Positions 22,804 to 31,159 of a stretch of DNA of 64,000 nucleotides are shown one piece after another. Position 1 is the stretch's first letter, and every line of letters begins with the position of its first letter. The DNA is from JAIBJN01 sp963775505 (lineage in GTDB: Bacteria; Actinomycetota; Thermoleophilia; Gaiellales; Gaiellaceae). The stretch is taken from assembly GCA_963775505.1 (NCBI GenBank), contig CAVZIL010000007.1, positions 620,001 through 684,000 on the forward strand, written 5' to 3'. The notes beneath the pieces were generated by a model, which saw only the letters and a list, made by a program, of their open reading frames with translations, was not told where the DNA came from and ran no database searches. A program made the translations under genes and the position numbers.

Positions 22804-24024
22804 GTGCCAGGGCTCCTCGTTCGCGACCTCGCGCAAGTCGTCTCGCCCGCCGCAGCATCGCCCCTCCGTGGATCGGCGCTCGGCGAGCTGCGGATCGTCG
22901 AGGACGCCTACGTCCTCTGCGAGGAGGGGGACATCCGTGCCGTCGGGCGCATGGCGGAGCTGAGCACGACAGACCTTCCTCCCGATGTCGTGGAGCTTGA
23001 CGGGAAGGGGCGGGCAGCGGTGCCTGGGCTCATCGACTGCCATACGCACGCGTGCTTCGCGGGCGACCGCGTCGCCGAGTTCGAGCTGCGGTCCCGGGGC
23101 GCCTCCTACGAGGAGCTCCACGCCGCCGGCGGGGGCATCCTGGCGACCGTGCGCGCGACCCGGGCGGCTGGGGAGGACCGACTCGCGGCCGCGGTCGAGC
23201 GCCACTGCGGCTGGATGCTTGCGCACGGGACGACGAGGTTCGAGGCGAAGTCCGGCTACGGCCTCGATCGGGACACGGAGTGCGCCCAGCTCCGCGCGAT
23301 CGCACGCGCAGGCGGCGCGCCGACCTGGCTCGGGGCCCATGCAGTCCCACCTGAGTTCCCGGACGCCGACGCCTACCTCGACTTCGCGCTCGAGGAGGTG
23401 TTGCCGGAGGCGGCGCGCCTCGCGGTCGCCGCAGACGCGTTCGTCGAGCGGGGCGCCTTCGACGCCGCTCAGGCGCGTCGCTACCTGCTGGCCTGCCGCG
23501 AGGCAGGGCTCGTGCTTCGCCTGCATGCCGATCAGTTCACCGAGGCAGGTGGAGTCCCGCTGGCGATCGAGGTCGGGGCGAGGAGCGTCGACCACCTGGA
23601 GGCGACGGGGCGCGACGGAGCCCGCGCGCTCGCGGCGAGCGATGTCGCCGCGGTGCTCCTACCGGTCGCCGCCCTCTACCTCGGCCGGCCGATGCCGCCC
23701 GCGAGGGAGCTGGTCGACGACGGCGCGATCGTCGCGCTCGCCACCGACTTCAACCCGGGGAGCTCGTTCTGCGAGAGCCTCCCGGTCGTCATGAGCCTCG
23801 CGTGCACCCAGCTCGGCCTGTCGCCGGCCGAGGCGCTCGGAGCCTGCACTGTCAACGCGGCCCACGTGCTCGACTGCGCCCACTGGGCCGGGCGCCTCGA
23901 GCCCGGCTATGCGGCCGATCTCGTGCTGCTGGACGCCTCGGACTGGCGCTACCTCGCCTACCATCTGGGAGGAGAGCACGTCGCTCTCGTGGTCAAGGAG
24001 GGAGAGGTCGCATGGGAGCGCTGA
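22804..24024 (+). CDS. hutI: Imidazolonepropionase
   Basis: The 406-residue amidohydrolase has the metal motif DCHTHACFAGDR (about 78-89), then KSGYGLDRDTE, HADQF and TDFNPGSSFCESLP. It opens the imidazolone ring to formiminoglutamate, the substrate of FtcD. Start is GTG 22804, 7 nt after the hutU stop; longer upstream readings run through the hutU C-terminus. Together hutH, hutU, hutI and ftcD complete histidine to glutamate. Confidence 0.95.
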   Translation: MPGLLVRDLAQVVSPAAASPLRGSALGELRIVEDAYVLCEEGDIRAVGRMAELSTTDLPPDVVELDGKGRAAVPGLIDCHTHACFAGDRVAEFELRSRGASYEELHAAGGGILATVRATRAAGEDRLAAAVERHCGWMLAHGTTRFEAKSGYGLDRDTECAQLRAIARAGGAPTWLGAHAVPPEFPDADAYLDFALEEVLPEAARLAVAADAFVERGAFDAAQARRYLLACREAGLVLRLHADQFTEAGGVPLAIEVGARSVDHLEATGRDGARALAASDVAAVLLPVAALYLGRPMPPARELVDDGAIVALATDFNPGSSFCESLPVVMSLACTQLGLSPAEALGACTVNAAHVLDCAHWAGRLEPGYAADLVLLDASDWRYLAYHLGGEHVALVVKEGEVAWER

Positions 24025-24028
24025 ACCT

Positions 24029-24280
24029 GTGAGCTGGTGGATGCCGCTCGCCTTCGTCGCAGCCGGGCTGGCCGGCGTTGCGATCGCGTTGAGCCTGACT
24101 GCCGGCCGGCCGCGGTCGGGCCCCGCCGCGGAAGCCGCCGACGTGCACGGCCACGGCAGCGCGCGGAAGTCGCGCTACCGGCAGGACAACGACCTGGTCT
24201 GGAACCCGGGCGCGTTCCTGGCGGCCGCGGCCCTCATCGGCGCAGTCGTCCTCATCGGTGTGCTTATCGAGGTTGCATAG
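24029..24280 (+). CDS. Small two-helix membrane protein
   Basis: The 83-residue protein has two transmembrane helices (about 4-24 and 60-82) joined by a charged, His/Lys-containing loop (VHGHGSARKSRYRQDND). GTG 24029 lies 4 nt after the hutI stop. It is probably co-transcribed with hutI and the next gene. No family recognised; function unknown. Confidence 0.55.
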   Translation: MSWWMPLAFVAAGLAGVAIALSLTAGRPRSGPAAEAADVHGHGSARKSRYRQDNDLVWNPGAFLAAAALIGAVVLIGVLIEVA

Positions 24281-24281
24281 C

Positions 24282-24695
24282 GTGGCGAGCAAGAAGCAGC
24301 GGCGCCGGCGTGAGAAGCTTCAGCGGCACGAGTACGAGTACGTGCTCGAGACCGACGAGGGCGAGGAGGTCATCGAGAGCCCGCGAGCGGCCGAAGCCGG
24401 CGCGCCGAAGAACGGGCAGCCGGCGAAGGCGCCGGTCGGGCCGCTCGACCGTCACGGGAGGCCGATCCAGAGGGCGTCGCTGCAGCGCGTGCTGCGCAGG
24501 ACGGCGATCTTCGCGCCGCTGATCGCGTTGTTCATCTACTTCACCACCGAGGACATCACCGTCAGCGGGCTGGTCTTCAACGTCGCGGTCCTGCTCGCCT
24601 TCTTCATGCCCTTCAGCTACCTGGTCGACGCGATCGTCTACCGCATGCTCTGGCGCCGGTACGAGAGGGAGCGCGCCGCGAAACGGGCGCGCTAA
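24282..24695 (+). CDS. Small basic membrane protein
   Basis: The 137-residue protein has a Lys/Arg-rich N-terminus (KKQRRRREKLQRHEYEYV), an Ala/Pro-rich linker, two hydrophobic helices (about 75-92 and 97-118) and a basic C-terminus (RRYERERAAKRAR). Start is GTG 24282, directly after the upstream stop. It appears to form a pair with 24029-24280. Function unknown. Confidence 0.55.
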   Translation: MASKKQRRRREKLQRHEYEYVLETDEGEEVIESPRAAEAGAPKNGQPAKAPVGPLDRHGRPIQRASLQRVLRRTAIFAPLIALFIYFTTEDITVSGLVFNVAVLLAFFMPFSYLVDAIVYRMLWRRYERERAAKRAR

Positions 24696-24702
24696 GGGAG
24701 CC

Positions 24703-25053
24703 TCACCTGGCGGCCTGGGCCTTCTCCTCGCCCCGGTAGTGGCCCGGCCCCGGCCAGGGGGCGAGCAGGAGGAGGAGCTTGGCGCCGGATTCGGTTCCGA
24801 CGGAGTGCCGCTCGTCCGGCTCGAAGCGGGCGAGCGTCCCGGCGGGTGCCTGGACGGTCTCGGTCCCTGCGCGGAAGGTGGCGGTGCCCTCGACGACGAC
24901 GATCCAGGCATGTTCCTTCACCTGGTGGTCGCCGAGCTCCTGGCCGGGGTCGAGACCCACGAGGACCGCCCGCGCCTCGTCCTGGCTCCGAAGGACGACG
25001 GGCGACCGGCTCCCGCCCGGCGTCTCGATCTCTGGGAGCCTCCAGGTCTCCAT
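24703..25053 (-). CDS. Single-domain cupin
   Basis: The 116-residue protein has the two cupin motifs: GQELGDHQVKEHAWIVVVEG (about 37-56) with His ligands and a G...E... pattern, and PAGTLARFEPDERHSV with the second His. Small cupins bind a metal and act as enzymes, sugar binders or regulators. TAGACT lies 9 nt upstream of ATG 25053 on the minus strand. It is convergent with the preceding gene. Confidence 0.75.
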   Translation of the reverse strand: METWRLPEIETPGGSRSPVVLRSQDEARAVLVGLDPGQELGDHQVKEHAWIVVVEGTATFRAGTETVQAPAGTLARFEPDERHSVGTESGAKLLLLLAPWPGPGHYRGEEKAQAAR

Positions 25054-25067
25054 GCGACGCGCAGTCT

Positions 25068-25124
25068 AGTGCTCGCGGCAGCAGCGTGACAGGCTCCGGA
25101 CGGCCCGCGGAACGACAGTAGACT
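25068..25124. promoter_or_regulatory. Divergent -10 boxes (cupin / MBL-hisS-aspS)
   Basis: TAGACT occurs on both strands: on the minus strand just upstream of the cupin start and on the plus strand at 25119-25124, 9 nt before ATG 25134. Both fit the leaderless or short-leader pattern of this window. Confidence 0.4.
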
Positions 25125-25133
25125 CACCTCCCG

Positions 25134-25781
25134 ATGCCCCTCGAGGTCGAGCAGCTCCCGCTGGGCGCGTACCAGTCGAATTGCTACGTCGCCCGCGTGC
25201 CGGGCGGCGCGGAGGCGGTCGTCGTCGACCCCGGCTGGCCGGGAGAGTCGGACAAGATCGTGGGTGCGCTCGGGGGCGCTCGCTGCGCGGCGATCCTCGT
25301 CACCCACGGAGACCTCGACCACATCGCGGGCGTCGCGGAGCTCGCCGAGGCCACCGCTGCCCCGGTCTACATGCCGGCAGCCGAACGGGAGTCCCTGGAG
25401 CGTCCCGGCGACTCGCTGCCGCCGGGAATCGACGTCACGATCCGCGCGCACATCCCGGAGGTCGCGCTGCGCGGCGACGAACGCCTGGACCTCGCCGGCA
25501 TCGAGCTCCAGACCCTGCAGGTCCCCGGCCACACGGCCGGTCACCTCGCGTTCGCGGCGAACGGCTGTCTCTTCTCCGGCGACGTTCTCTTCGCCGGCTC
25601 GGTCGGCCGCTATGACCGGCCCGGCGCGAGCTGGGAGGCTCTCCTCGCGTCCATCCGCATGCTGATGGAGCGCCTGCCTCCGGAGACGATCGTCTACCCG
25701 GGCCACGGTCCAGCGACCACGCTCGGGCGCGAGTTGGCCACGAACGCGTTCCTGGCCGACCTCCGGGCCGCGGCGTCGTGA
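25134..25781 (+). CDS. Metallo-beta-lactamase fold hydrolase (glyoxalase II-like)
   Basis: The 215-residue protein has the MBL fold order: VVVDPGW (about 27-33), the metal motif THGDLDHIAG (about 57-66), GHTAGHLAF (third His, about 132), FSGDVLFAGSVGRYDRPG and a final GHGPATT. In glyoxalase II-type enzymes the metal motif is HxHxDH; here the second His is Asp, so the metal site may be altered. Relatives upstream of hisS are annotated as hydroxyacylglutathione hydrolase-like. It overlaps the hisS start by 4 nt and is likely co-translated. Confidence 0.8.
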   Translation: MPLEVEQLPLGAYQSNCYVARVPGGAEAVVVDPGWPGESDKIVGALGGARCAAILVTHGDLDHIAGVAELAEATAAPVYMPAAERESLERPGDSLPPGIDVTIRAHIPEVALRGDERLDLAGIELQTLQVPGHTAGHLAFAANGCLFSGDVLFAGSVGRYDRPGASWEALLASIRMLMERLPPETIVYPGHGPATTLGRELATNAFLADLRAAAS

Positions 25782-27082
25782 CGATCCAGGCGCCGCGCGG
25801 CACGCTGGACGTTCTGCCCGCCGACCAGCCGAGGCGGCTGGCCGTTCTCGACGCGGCCAGGACGACGGCCGAGGACTACGGCTATGGGCTCGTGGTCACG
25901 CCGACCTTCGAGGACACCGAACTCTTCGCGAGGACCGCGGGCGAAGGGTCGGACGTCGTCCAGAAGGAGATGTACACGTTCGAGGACCGGAGCGGCCGCT
26001 CGCTCACCCTGCGGCCCGAGGGCACGGCGGCGGTCGCGCGCGCGTACGTCCAGCACGGCCTTCACCGGGAGCCACAGCCGGTGAAGACGTACTACGTCGG
26101 GCCGATGTTTCGCTACGCGGCGCCGCAGAAGGGGCGCTATCGCGAGTTCTGGCAGATCGGTTTCGAAGCAATGGGCTCCGACGATCCGGCGGTGGACGCC
26201 GAGCTGATCCAGGCCTTCATCGAGATCGAGCGGCGCGCGGGAGTTGGGCACACTCGCCTCGAGCTCAACTCGATCGGCGACCGCGAGTGCCGGCCCGCCT
26301 ACGTCGAGCGCCTGACTGCGTTCCTTGCCCAGCACCGGAACGACCTCGACGAGGACACGCTTCGGCGCGCGGAGGCGAGCCCTCTGCGGGCGTTCGACAC
26401 GAGGGACGAGGCGGTGCGGCGCGTTCTCGCTGCCGCGCCGACGATCGGCGATTCGCTCTGCGCCGCCTGCCGCAGCCACTTCGCCGACGTGCAGGCCCTC
26501 CTGGACGCCTATGGCATCCAGTACGAGCTCGTGCCGACGCTCGTGCGCGGGCTCGACTACTACACGCGGACGGTGTTCGAGTTCGTGAACGAGGGGCTGG
26601 ACGCGGCGCAGTCGTCCATCTGTGCGGGGGGCAGATACGACTACCTGGTCGAGGAGATCGGCGGCGCGCCCACGCCCGGAGTCGGCTGGGCCGCTGGCGT
26701 CGAACGGATGGGCATGTCCCTGGGTGGCGAGGGAGAGCGAACCGCGCTGGACGTCTTCGTCGTCTGCGACGAGCCGGCAGACCGGCCCACGGTGCTCGCG
26801 CAGCTCGCCGAGCTTCGGCGCGCCGGATTGCGAGCGGACACCGACTATGCCGGGCGCTCCGTCAAGGGCCAGATGACCCAGGCCGGCCGCACGAGGGCCC
26901 GCGTCGTGGTCGTCGTGAGCGGCGATTCGGCGATTCTCCGCTCGGAGGGCAAGGACGTCGGAGAGCCGTTTCCGGTGAGCGAGATCGCCTCCGCCGTCTT
27001 GGGGCACCCCAGCCCACCACCCGCTTCCGAGCCTAACGGGAAAGAGCGCGCGCGTGGCGCGCAGGATGTGCCGGAAGCGTGA
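25778..27082 (+). CDS. hisS: Histidine-tRNA ligase with repeat-derived C-terminal tail
   Basis: Class II synthetase: residues 1-407 are standard HisRS, with QAPRGTLDVLPADQ at the start, LRPEGTAAVARAY, the HisRS-specific RGLDYYTRTVFEF (about 258-270), GGRYDYLV and a C-terminal anticodon-binding domain. It charges tRNA-His. From about 26999 the frame runs into a dispersed repeat (copy B), which encodes the last 27 residues (rich in Pro, Gly, Arg) and the stop. Without the repeat the protein would end near residue 407. Start is GTG 25778, overlapping the upstream stop. Confidence 0.95.
   Translation: MTIQAPRGTLDVLPADQPRRLAVLDAARTTAEDYGYGLVVTPTFEDTELFARTAGEGSDVVQKEMYTFEDRSGRSLTLRPEGTAAVARAYVQHGLHREPQPVKTYYVGPMFRYAAPQKGRYREFWQIGFEAMGSDDPAVDAELIQAFIEIERRAGVGHTRLELNSIGDRECRPAYVERLTAFLAQHRNDLDEDTLRRAEASPLRAFDTRDEAVRRVLAAAPTIGDSLCAACRSHFADVQALLDAYGIQYELVPTLVRGLDYYTRTVFEFVNEGLDAAQSSICAGGRYDYLVEEIGGAPTPGVGWAAGVERMGMSLGGEGERTALDVFVVCDEPADRPTVLAQLAELRRAGLRADTDYAGRSVKGQMTQAGRTRARVVVVVSGDSAILRSEGKDVGEPFPVSEIASAVLGHPSPPPASEPNGKERARGAQDVPEA
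26999..27079 (+). repeat. Dispersed repeat, copy B
   Basis: Starts TTGGGGCACCCC, continues CCCACCACCCGCTTCCGAG, CCTAACGGG and a GCGCGC-GTG-GCGCGC hairpin, and ends GGATGTGCCGGAAGC. It lies between hisS and aspS and supplies the hisS stop. Closest to copy C at 45131. Confidence 0.75.
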
Positions 27083-27089
27083 CGATCGG

Positions 27090-28829
27090 ATGACCTGGCG
27101 CGATCTGATGTGCGGCGAGGTCGTGCCCGACCACGTCGGGCGGCGGTTGACGCTCGCCGGCTGGGTCGACACGCGGCGCGACCACGGGGGCCTGGTCTTC
27201 GTCGATCTCCGGGACGCGAGCGGCCTCTGCCAGCTCGTGATCAACCCGGAACGGGCGGCCGAGGCGGCCGAGGTTGCCCATCAGGTCCGCAACGAGTTCG
27301 TCCTGCGTGCGGAGGGGGAGGTCGTCCGGCGCGCGCCCGAGAACGTCAACCCGGACCTGTCCACGGGCGAGGTGGAGCTCCAGGTAGACACGCTCGAGAT
27401 CGTGTCACCCTCAACGCCGCTGCCGTTCCAGCTGGACGAGGAGGGCGTGGACGAGACGCTTCGCCTGCGCTACCGGTGGCTCGACCTGCGGCGGGCGCGG
27501 ATGCAGCGCAACCTCCGGCTGCGGGCGACCCTGGTCTCCACCATCCGCCGGGAGATGGAGGCGGACGGCTTCCTGGACATCCAGACGCCGATCCTCTTCA
27601 AGCCCACGCCGGAGGGCGCGCGCGACTTCATCGTTCCGAGCCGCCTCCAGCCGGGCCGCTTCTTCGCGCTGCCGCAGTCGCCGCAGATCCTGAAGCAGCT
27701 GCTCGTCATCGGCGGCTTCGACCGTTACTACCAGATCGCCATCTGCTTCCGGGACGAGGACCTGAGAGCCGACCGCGTCCAGGAGATCACCCAGCTCGAC
27801 GTCGAGATGGCCTTTCCGGACCGCGAGTACCTGTTCGCGCTCATGGAGCGGATGTGCGCGGCGGTGTGGCGCGAGGGCATCGGCGAGGAGATTCAGACGC
27901 CCTTTCCTCGCCTGACCCACGAGGAAGCATTCGCGCGCTACGGGAGCGACAAGCCCGACCTCCGCTTCGGGCTCGAGATCGAGGACGCGACCGAGGCCAC
28001 GCGCGGCTCGCAGTTCGGGGTCTTCGCCAACGCCACGGCGGTGCGGTTCATTCGCGTCCCCCAGGCGTTCTCGCGCGCGGAGCTGGAGCGGCTCGAGGCC
28101 TTCGCCAAGGAGTGGGGGGCGAAGGGCCTTGCGTACCTCGTCTATGCGGAAGACGGCGAGGTCCGCTCGCCGATCGCGAAGTTCCTCTCCGAAGAGGAGC
28201 TCTCCCTCTTCGCGTCCGATCCGGGCTCGACGGTGCTCTTCGCGGCGGACGAGCCGGCCGTCGCGGCGCGAGCTCTCGGCGCGCTCCGGCTTCGCCTGGG
28301 GCGCGCGCTCGAGCTCAGAGACGAGGACGCGTGGCGCTTCGTGTGGATCACCGACTTCCCGATGTTCGAGTGGGATGACGAGCTCGAGCGCTGGAAAGCC
28401 GTGCACCATCCGTTCACGCGTCCGGCGCCCGGCTCGGAGGAGCTCGTTGCGGCCGACCCGGGAGCGGCCACCGCGCTCGCGTACGACCTCGTCGTCAACG
28501 GCATCGAGATCGGCGGCGGCTCGTTCCGGATCCACGAGCAGGAGCTTCAGGCCCAGGTCTTCGCGGCTCTGCAGCTGAGCGAGGACGAGCAGCGCCGGAA
28601 GTTCGGCTTCCTGCTCGACGCGCTCGCCATGGGTGCGCCGCCGCACGGCGGAATCGCCTTCGGCATCGAGCGGATGCTGATGGCCCTCGGGCGCGAGCCA
28701 AACCTGCGCGACATGATCGCGTTCCCCAAGAACCAGGCCGGCGTCGACCCGATGAGCGGGGCGCCGTCGGAGGTGGAGGAGGAACTGCTCGCGGAGCTTG
28801 GAATTGAGCTGCGTGCGCAGCCTGAATGA
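27090..28829 (+). CDS. aspS: Aspartate-tRNA ligase
   Basis: The 579-residue class IIb synthetase is of bacterial length: an OB-fold anticodon-binding domain (about 1-110), class II motif 1, motif 2 FRDEDLRADR (about 215), the bacterial GAD insertion (about 285-400), and motif 3 GIAFGIERMLM (about 518-528). It charges tRNA-Asp; whether it is discriminating or also charges tRNA-Asn cannot be decided here. ATG 27090 starts the conserved MTWRDLMCGEV. GTG 27054 lies inside the repeat and would add 12 unlikely residues, so it is rejected. Confidence 0.96.
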   Translation: MTWRDLMCGEVVPDHVGRRLTLAGWVDTRRDHGGLVFVDLRDASGLCQLVINPERAAEAAEVAHQVRNEFVLRAEGEVVRRAPENVNPDLSTGEVELQVDTLEIVSPSTPLPFQLDEEGVDETLRLRYRWLDLRRARMQRNLRLRATLVSTIRREMEADGFLDIQTPILFKPTPEGARDFIVPSRLQPGRFFALPQSPQILKQLLVIGGFDRYYQIAICFRDEDLRADRVQEITQLDVEMAFPDREYLFALMERMCAAVWREGIGEEIQTPFPRLTHEEAFARYGSDKPDLRFGLEIEDATEATRGSQFGVFANATAVRFIRVPQAFSRAELERLEAFAKEWGAKGLAYLVYAEDGEVRSPIAKFLSEEELSLFASDPGSTVLFAADEPAVAARALGALRLRLGRALELRDEDAWRFVWITDFPMFEWDDELERWKAVHHPFTRPAPGSEELVAADPGAATALAYDLVVNGIEIGGGSFRIHEQELQAQVFAALQLSEDEQRRKFGFLLDALAMGAPPHGGIAFGIERMLMALGREPNLRDMIAFPKNQAGVDPMSGAPSEVEEELLAELGIELRAQPE

Positions 28830-28924
28830 GCGCTTCCTAAAGGAATCGTTGCGATCCAGCCGATGAGGAAGGGCATACTTGTGTCGAGTCCGCGGTCGGA
28901 ACGCGGAGGGGAGGCGTAGCGAAC

Positions 28925-29782
28925 ATGTCCACGCAAGAACCGGGGAGGGCCCAGCCGGGCCTCACGCCGCTGCCGAGGCTCGAGGATCTTCCGAGCGCGG
29001 TCGACGGGTACGACCGCGCCAAGGTGCAGGAGGCCTTCGACTCCTTCCGGCGGCACCTCACGTCCATGCAGGCGAACCTGCGCGTGCTCCAGGCGGCACC
29101 GAAGAGCGCGATCACCGAGCCCTCCGGTCACGCGGTTCGCATGGACGCTCTCCACATCGTCAGGGCCGCGGCCGAGTTTGCCGACACGATCGAGCGCGAT
29201 GCCCAGGACGCGGCCGTGAAGCAGGTGGGCCGCGCCGAGCGGGAGATCCGCGAGAAGCAGATGGAGCTCCAGCAGCAGGAGGCCGAGATCGCCCGCATCC
29301 GGCAGGAGACCGAGCGCCAGCGCACGGAGATCCTGAGCGCGGCTCGCAAGGAGTCGCGCGAGATCCTCACGAAGTCGAACCGCGACGCCACCGCCGAGCT
29401 GCGCGAGGCCGAGGCGCGCGGCAGCCGGCTCACGGAGCAGTCCCGCCACCAGGCCACCGAGCTGACGAACTCGGCCCGCGCCGAGGTCGAGCAGACCCTC
29501 GACTGGGCGCGGGCGCAGGCCGAGCTGGTCGTCCAGCGCGCACGTATGGGCGCCGAGCAGCTCCTCTCTGCGGCCGGCCATGGCGACGCCGCCATTCACG
29601 AGGCCGTGGACGCGATCGTCAAGGCCGCGGAAGTCATGGTGGAAGCCCAGCGGGGTCGGCAGGTCTCGGAGCCGTCCGCGCGCGTGGCCGAGGTCGAGGA
29701 GGCCGAGCCCGAGGCCGAAGGTGCCGTGGAGCCCGCCGAGGACGGGGGACCGAGCGAGGACGACCGCCCGGCTCCGTCGTAG
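28925..29782 (+). CDS. DivIVA/ATP-synthase-b-like coiled-coil protein
   Basis: The 285-residue soluble protein has an N-terminal LPSAVDGYDRAKVQEAF segment, similar to the start of DivIVA-like domains (residues 20-40). A long heptad-rich coiled coil follows from about 75 to 225 (IREKQMELQQQEAEIARI; RLTEQSRHQATELT), then an acidic Ala/Pro/Glu-rich tail. Such proteins form scaffolds at the pole or septum. No membrane segment is present. The next genes are envelope proteins, which fits a cell-envelope role. ATG 28925; the leader is about 90 nt. Confidence 0.6.
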   Translation: MSTQEPGRAQPGLTPLPRLEDLPSAVDGYDRAKVQEAFDSFRRHLTSMQANLRVLQAAPKSAITEPSGHAVRMDALHIVRAAAEFADTIERDAQDAAVKQVGRAEREIREKQMELQQQEAEIARIRQETERQRTEILSAARKESREILTKSNRDATAELREAEARGSRLTEQSRHQATELTNSARAEVEQTLDWARAQAELVVQRARMGAEQLLSAAGHGDAAIHEAVDAIVKAAEVMVEAQRGRQVSEPSARVAEVEEAEPEAEGAVEPAEDGGPSEDDRPAPS

Positions 29783-29803
29783 ACGGAGCGCCGGCGCCGG
29801 AGC

Positions 29804-30538
29804 GTGCCTGACAGGCGCTCGATCTTCCGCCTCCTCGCGCTCGCGGGCTTCCTCCTGACGGTCGCGCTCGCCCTCTGGTTGGCCGAGCTTCGTCCGCTCG
29901 TCGTCGTCGTTGTGATGGCGATCGCCCTCCTCGTGGCGTGGACCGTCGAGTGGCTTTCCTGGCGCCAGGACGTCGCCCGCCTCGCGGTCGAGGCGGTGGA
30001 CGTTCGAGACGGCGAGGTCGCCCTGCCGCTCATGCCTCCGCCGCTTGCAGCTCCCGATCCGGAGCCGGCGCCGGCGGAGCCCGAAGCTGCGCCGGAGGTC
30101 GTCGCGGAGCATCCGCCCGAGCCCGCTGAGGAGCCGGAGGTAGCTCCGCTGGAGCCTGCGGCCGAGCCGGAGCCCGAGCCGGAGTCCCAGCCCGAGCCCG
30201 GGCCCGCGCCGCCACAACCGGCGCTTCGACCCGTGCCCGCTCCGCCTGTCCCACCGGCGCAACCGGCGAGGCCGCCGCAGCCGGCGCGCCCGGCGGTCGT
30301 CTCGCGCGACGTCATCGACCTGCGAACGCGGGTGACGGCCCAGCCGCGCCGCTGGAACTTGTGGGATCTCGAACGCCGTGCGCGCGACGAGGCGCAGCGC
30401 GACCCGCTCCGCTACGAGGAGTGGTCGTTCCTCTTCGTCCACCTGCGGCAGTTCGCCTCGCCCGACGGGTCGCTCCCGACCGAGTTCGACGGCCTCGTCA
30501 GGGAGTCGTTCGGCGAGCTGCTCGAGCACGCGAGCTGA
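29804..30538 (+). CDS. Two-helix membrane protein with Pro/Glu-rich linker
   Basis: The 244-residue protein has two adjacent hydrophobic helices near the N-terminus (about 8-25 and 32-50). A low-complexity Pro/Glu/Ala-rich linker follows (about 80-165), then a C-terminal charged helical domain (RWNLWDLERRARDEAQRDP and onward). GTG 29804 follows the coiled-coil gene by 21 nt and the stop overlaps the next ATG (TGATG). It is probably an envelope-associated partner of its neighbours. No family recognised. Confidence 0.6.
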   Translation: MPDRRSIFRLLALAGFLLTVALALWLAELRPLVVVVVMAIALLVAWTVEWLSWRQDVARLAVEAVDVRDGEVALPLMPPPLAAPDPEPAPAEPEAAPEVVAEHPPEPAEEPEVAPLEPAAEPEPEPESQPEPGPAPPQPALRPVPAPPVPPAQPARPPQPARPAVVSRDVIDLRTRVTAQPRRWNLWDLERRARDEAQRDPLRYEEWSFLFVHLRQFASPDGSLPTEFDGLVRESFGELLEHAS

Positions 30539-30942
30539 TGAACTCGGCGCTGGCGCGACGGCAGGCGGCCCTCGCCGGCGTGGCCCTGGTGGGCGCGCTC
30601 GGCGCGATCGCCTTGAGCCGTCTCGACGACGACTCCGAGGCTGCGCCGCCCCCTCCGACGGCGGGCGTCGAGTGGATGACGGCCAGGGTCGCCGTGTTCG
30701 AGCCGGCCGCGGACCCCACGGCCTGCGGGGTCGTCGTGACCGGGCAGACCGTGGGCATCGCCCATCCAGTTCTGCCGTGCGGCGCGAAGCTGGTGCTTGA
30801 GCTCCAGGGCCGCCAGGCGCAGGCCGACGTCGTGGAGCAGGGCCCGGTCGCGGAGGGTCAGGCGTTCGCGCTCTCGCCGGCGCTCGCGGAGCAGCTCGGC
30901 GTTGCGGGCGAGGCCACGGTCCGCTGGCGCTTCGCGGAGTAG
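30538..30942 (+). CDS. RlpA-like double-psi beta-barrel protein
   Basis: The 134-residue protein has an N-terminal hydrophobic segment (about 9-23) serving as signal or anchor. The C-terminal domain (about 55-134) contains CGVVVTGQTVGIAHPVLPCG, then VVEQGPVAEGQAFALS, matching the RlpA/DPBB pattern (A.CG, TVAHP.LP.G, D.GP...R..DLS). The Asp usual in DRGP is Glu here and the catalytic Asp/His arrangement is not clear, so peptidoglycan cleavage is doubtful. Start overlaps the upstream stop in TGATG. Confidence 0.6.
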   Translation: MNSALARRQAALAGVALVGALGAIALSRLDDDSEAAPPPPTAGVEWMTARVAVFEPAADPTACGVVVTGQTVGIAHPVLPCGAKLVLELQGRQAQADVVEQGPVAEGQAFALSPALAEQLGVAGEATVRWRFAE

Positions 30943-31000
30943 CCGCACCCACTCAGGTCGAAGGCCGAAGGGAACCACCCAGCTGCGGTAGAGTGGGCGT

Positions 31001-31150
31001 AGTGCTCGACTCCGTGCGTGGCGACGTGCGCACATGTAGAACCAACACCTACTGAGAGGGAGCCCGGGTCCGGCCTCCGGGTCGGCAGGGCACCCACCTG
31101 GCAGCGCCAGGTTCCTCACGCACGAGGCTTCATCGGCGGGGTGGAGCACT
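31001..31150 (+). ncRNA. ssrS: Candidate 6S RNA
   Basis: The 150-nt segment folds as a long closed rod. AGTGCTC (31001-31007) pairs with GAGCACT (31144-31150), then CGTGCGTG (31013-31020) with CACGCACG (31117-31124). On the 3' side of a central bubble is GGGCACCCACCTGGC-agc-GCCAGGT, which parallels the CACCTTGAACCAAGGGTTC hairpin of E. coli 6S and the GGCACCCACC block I recall from alphaproteobacterial 6S. The apical arm contains CCCGG/CCGGG. TAGAGT at 30989-30994 could be the -10. 6S RNA binds housekeeping RNA polymerase. Identification is by structure and short motifs, not a database search. Confidence 0.6.
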
Positions 31151-31159
31151 CTTACTTTC

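Noticed and set aside
27054..27089. GTG 27054 as the start of aspS
   Set aside because: It lies in repeat copy B and would add 12 residues not typical of AspRS; ATG 27090 matches the conserved N-terminus.
28547..30952. Long minus-strand frame opposite the coiled-coil genes
   Set aside because: Translation is Arg/Leu/Gly-rich shadow of the plus-strand genes, with no independent start signal.
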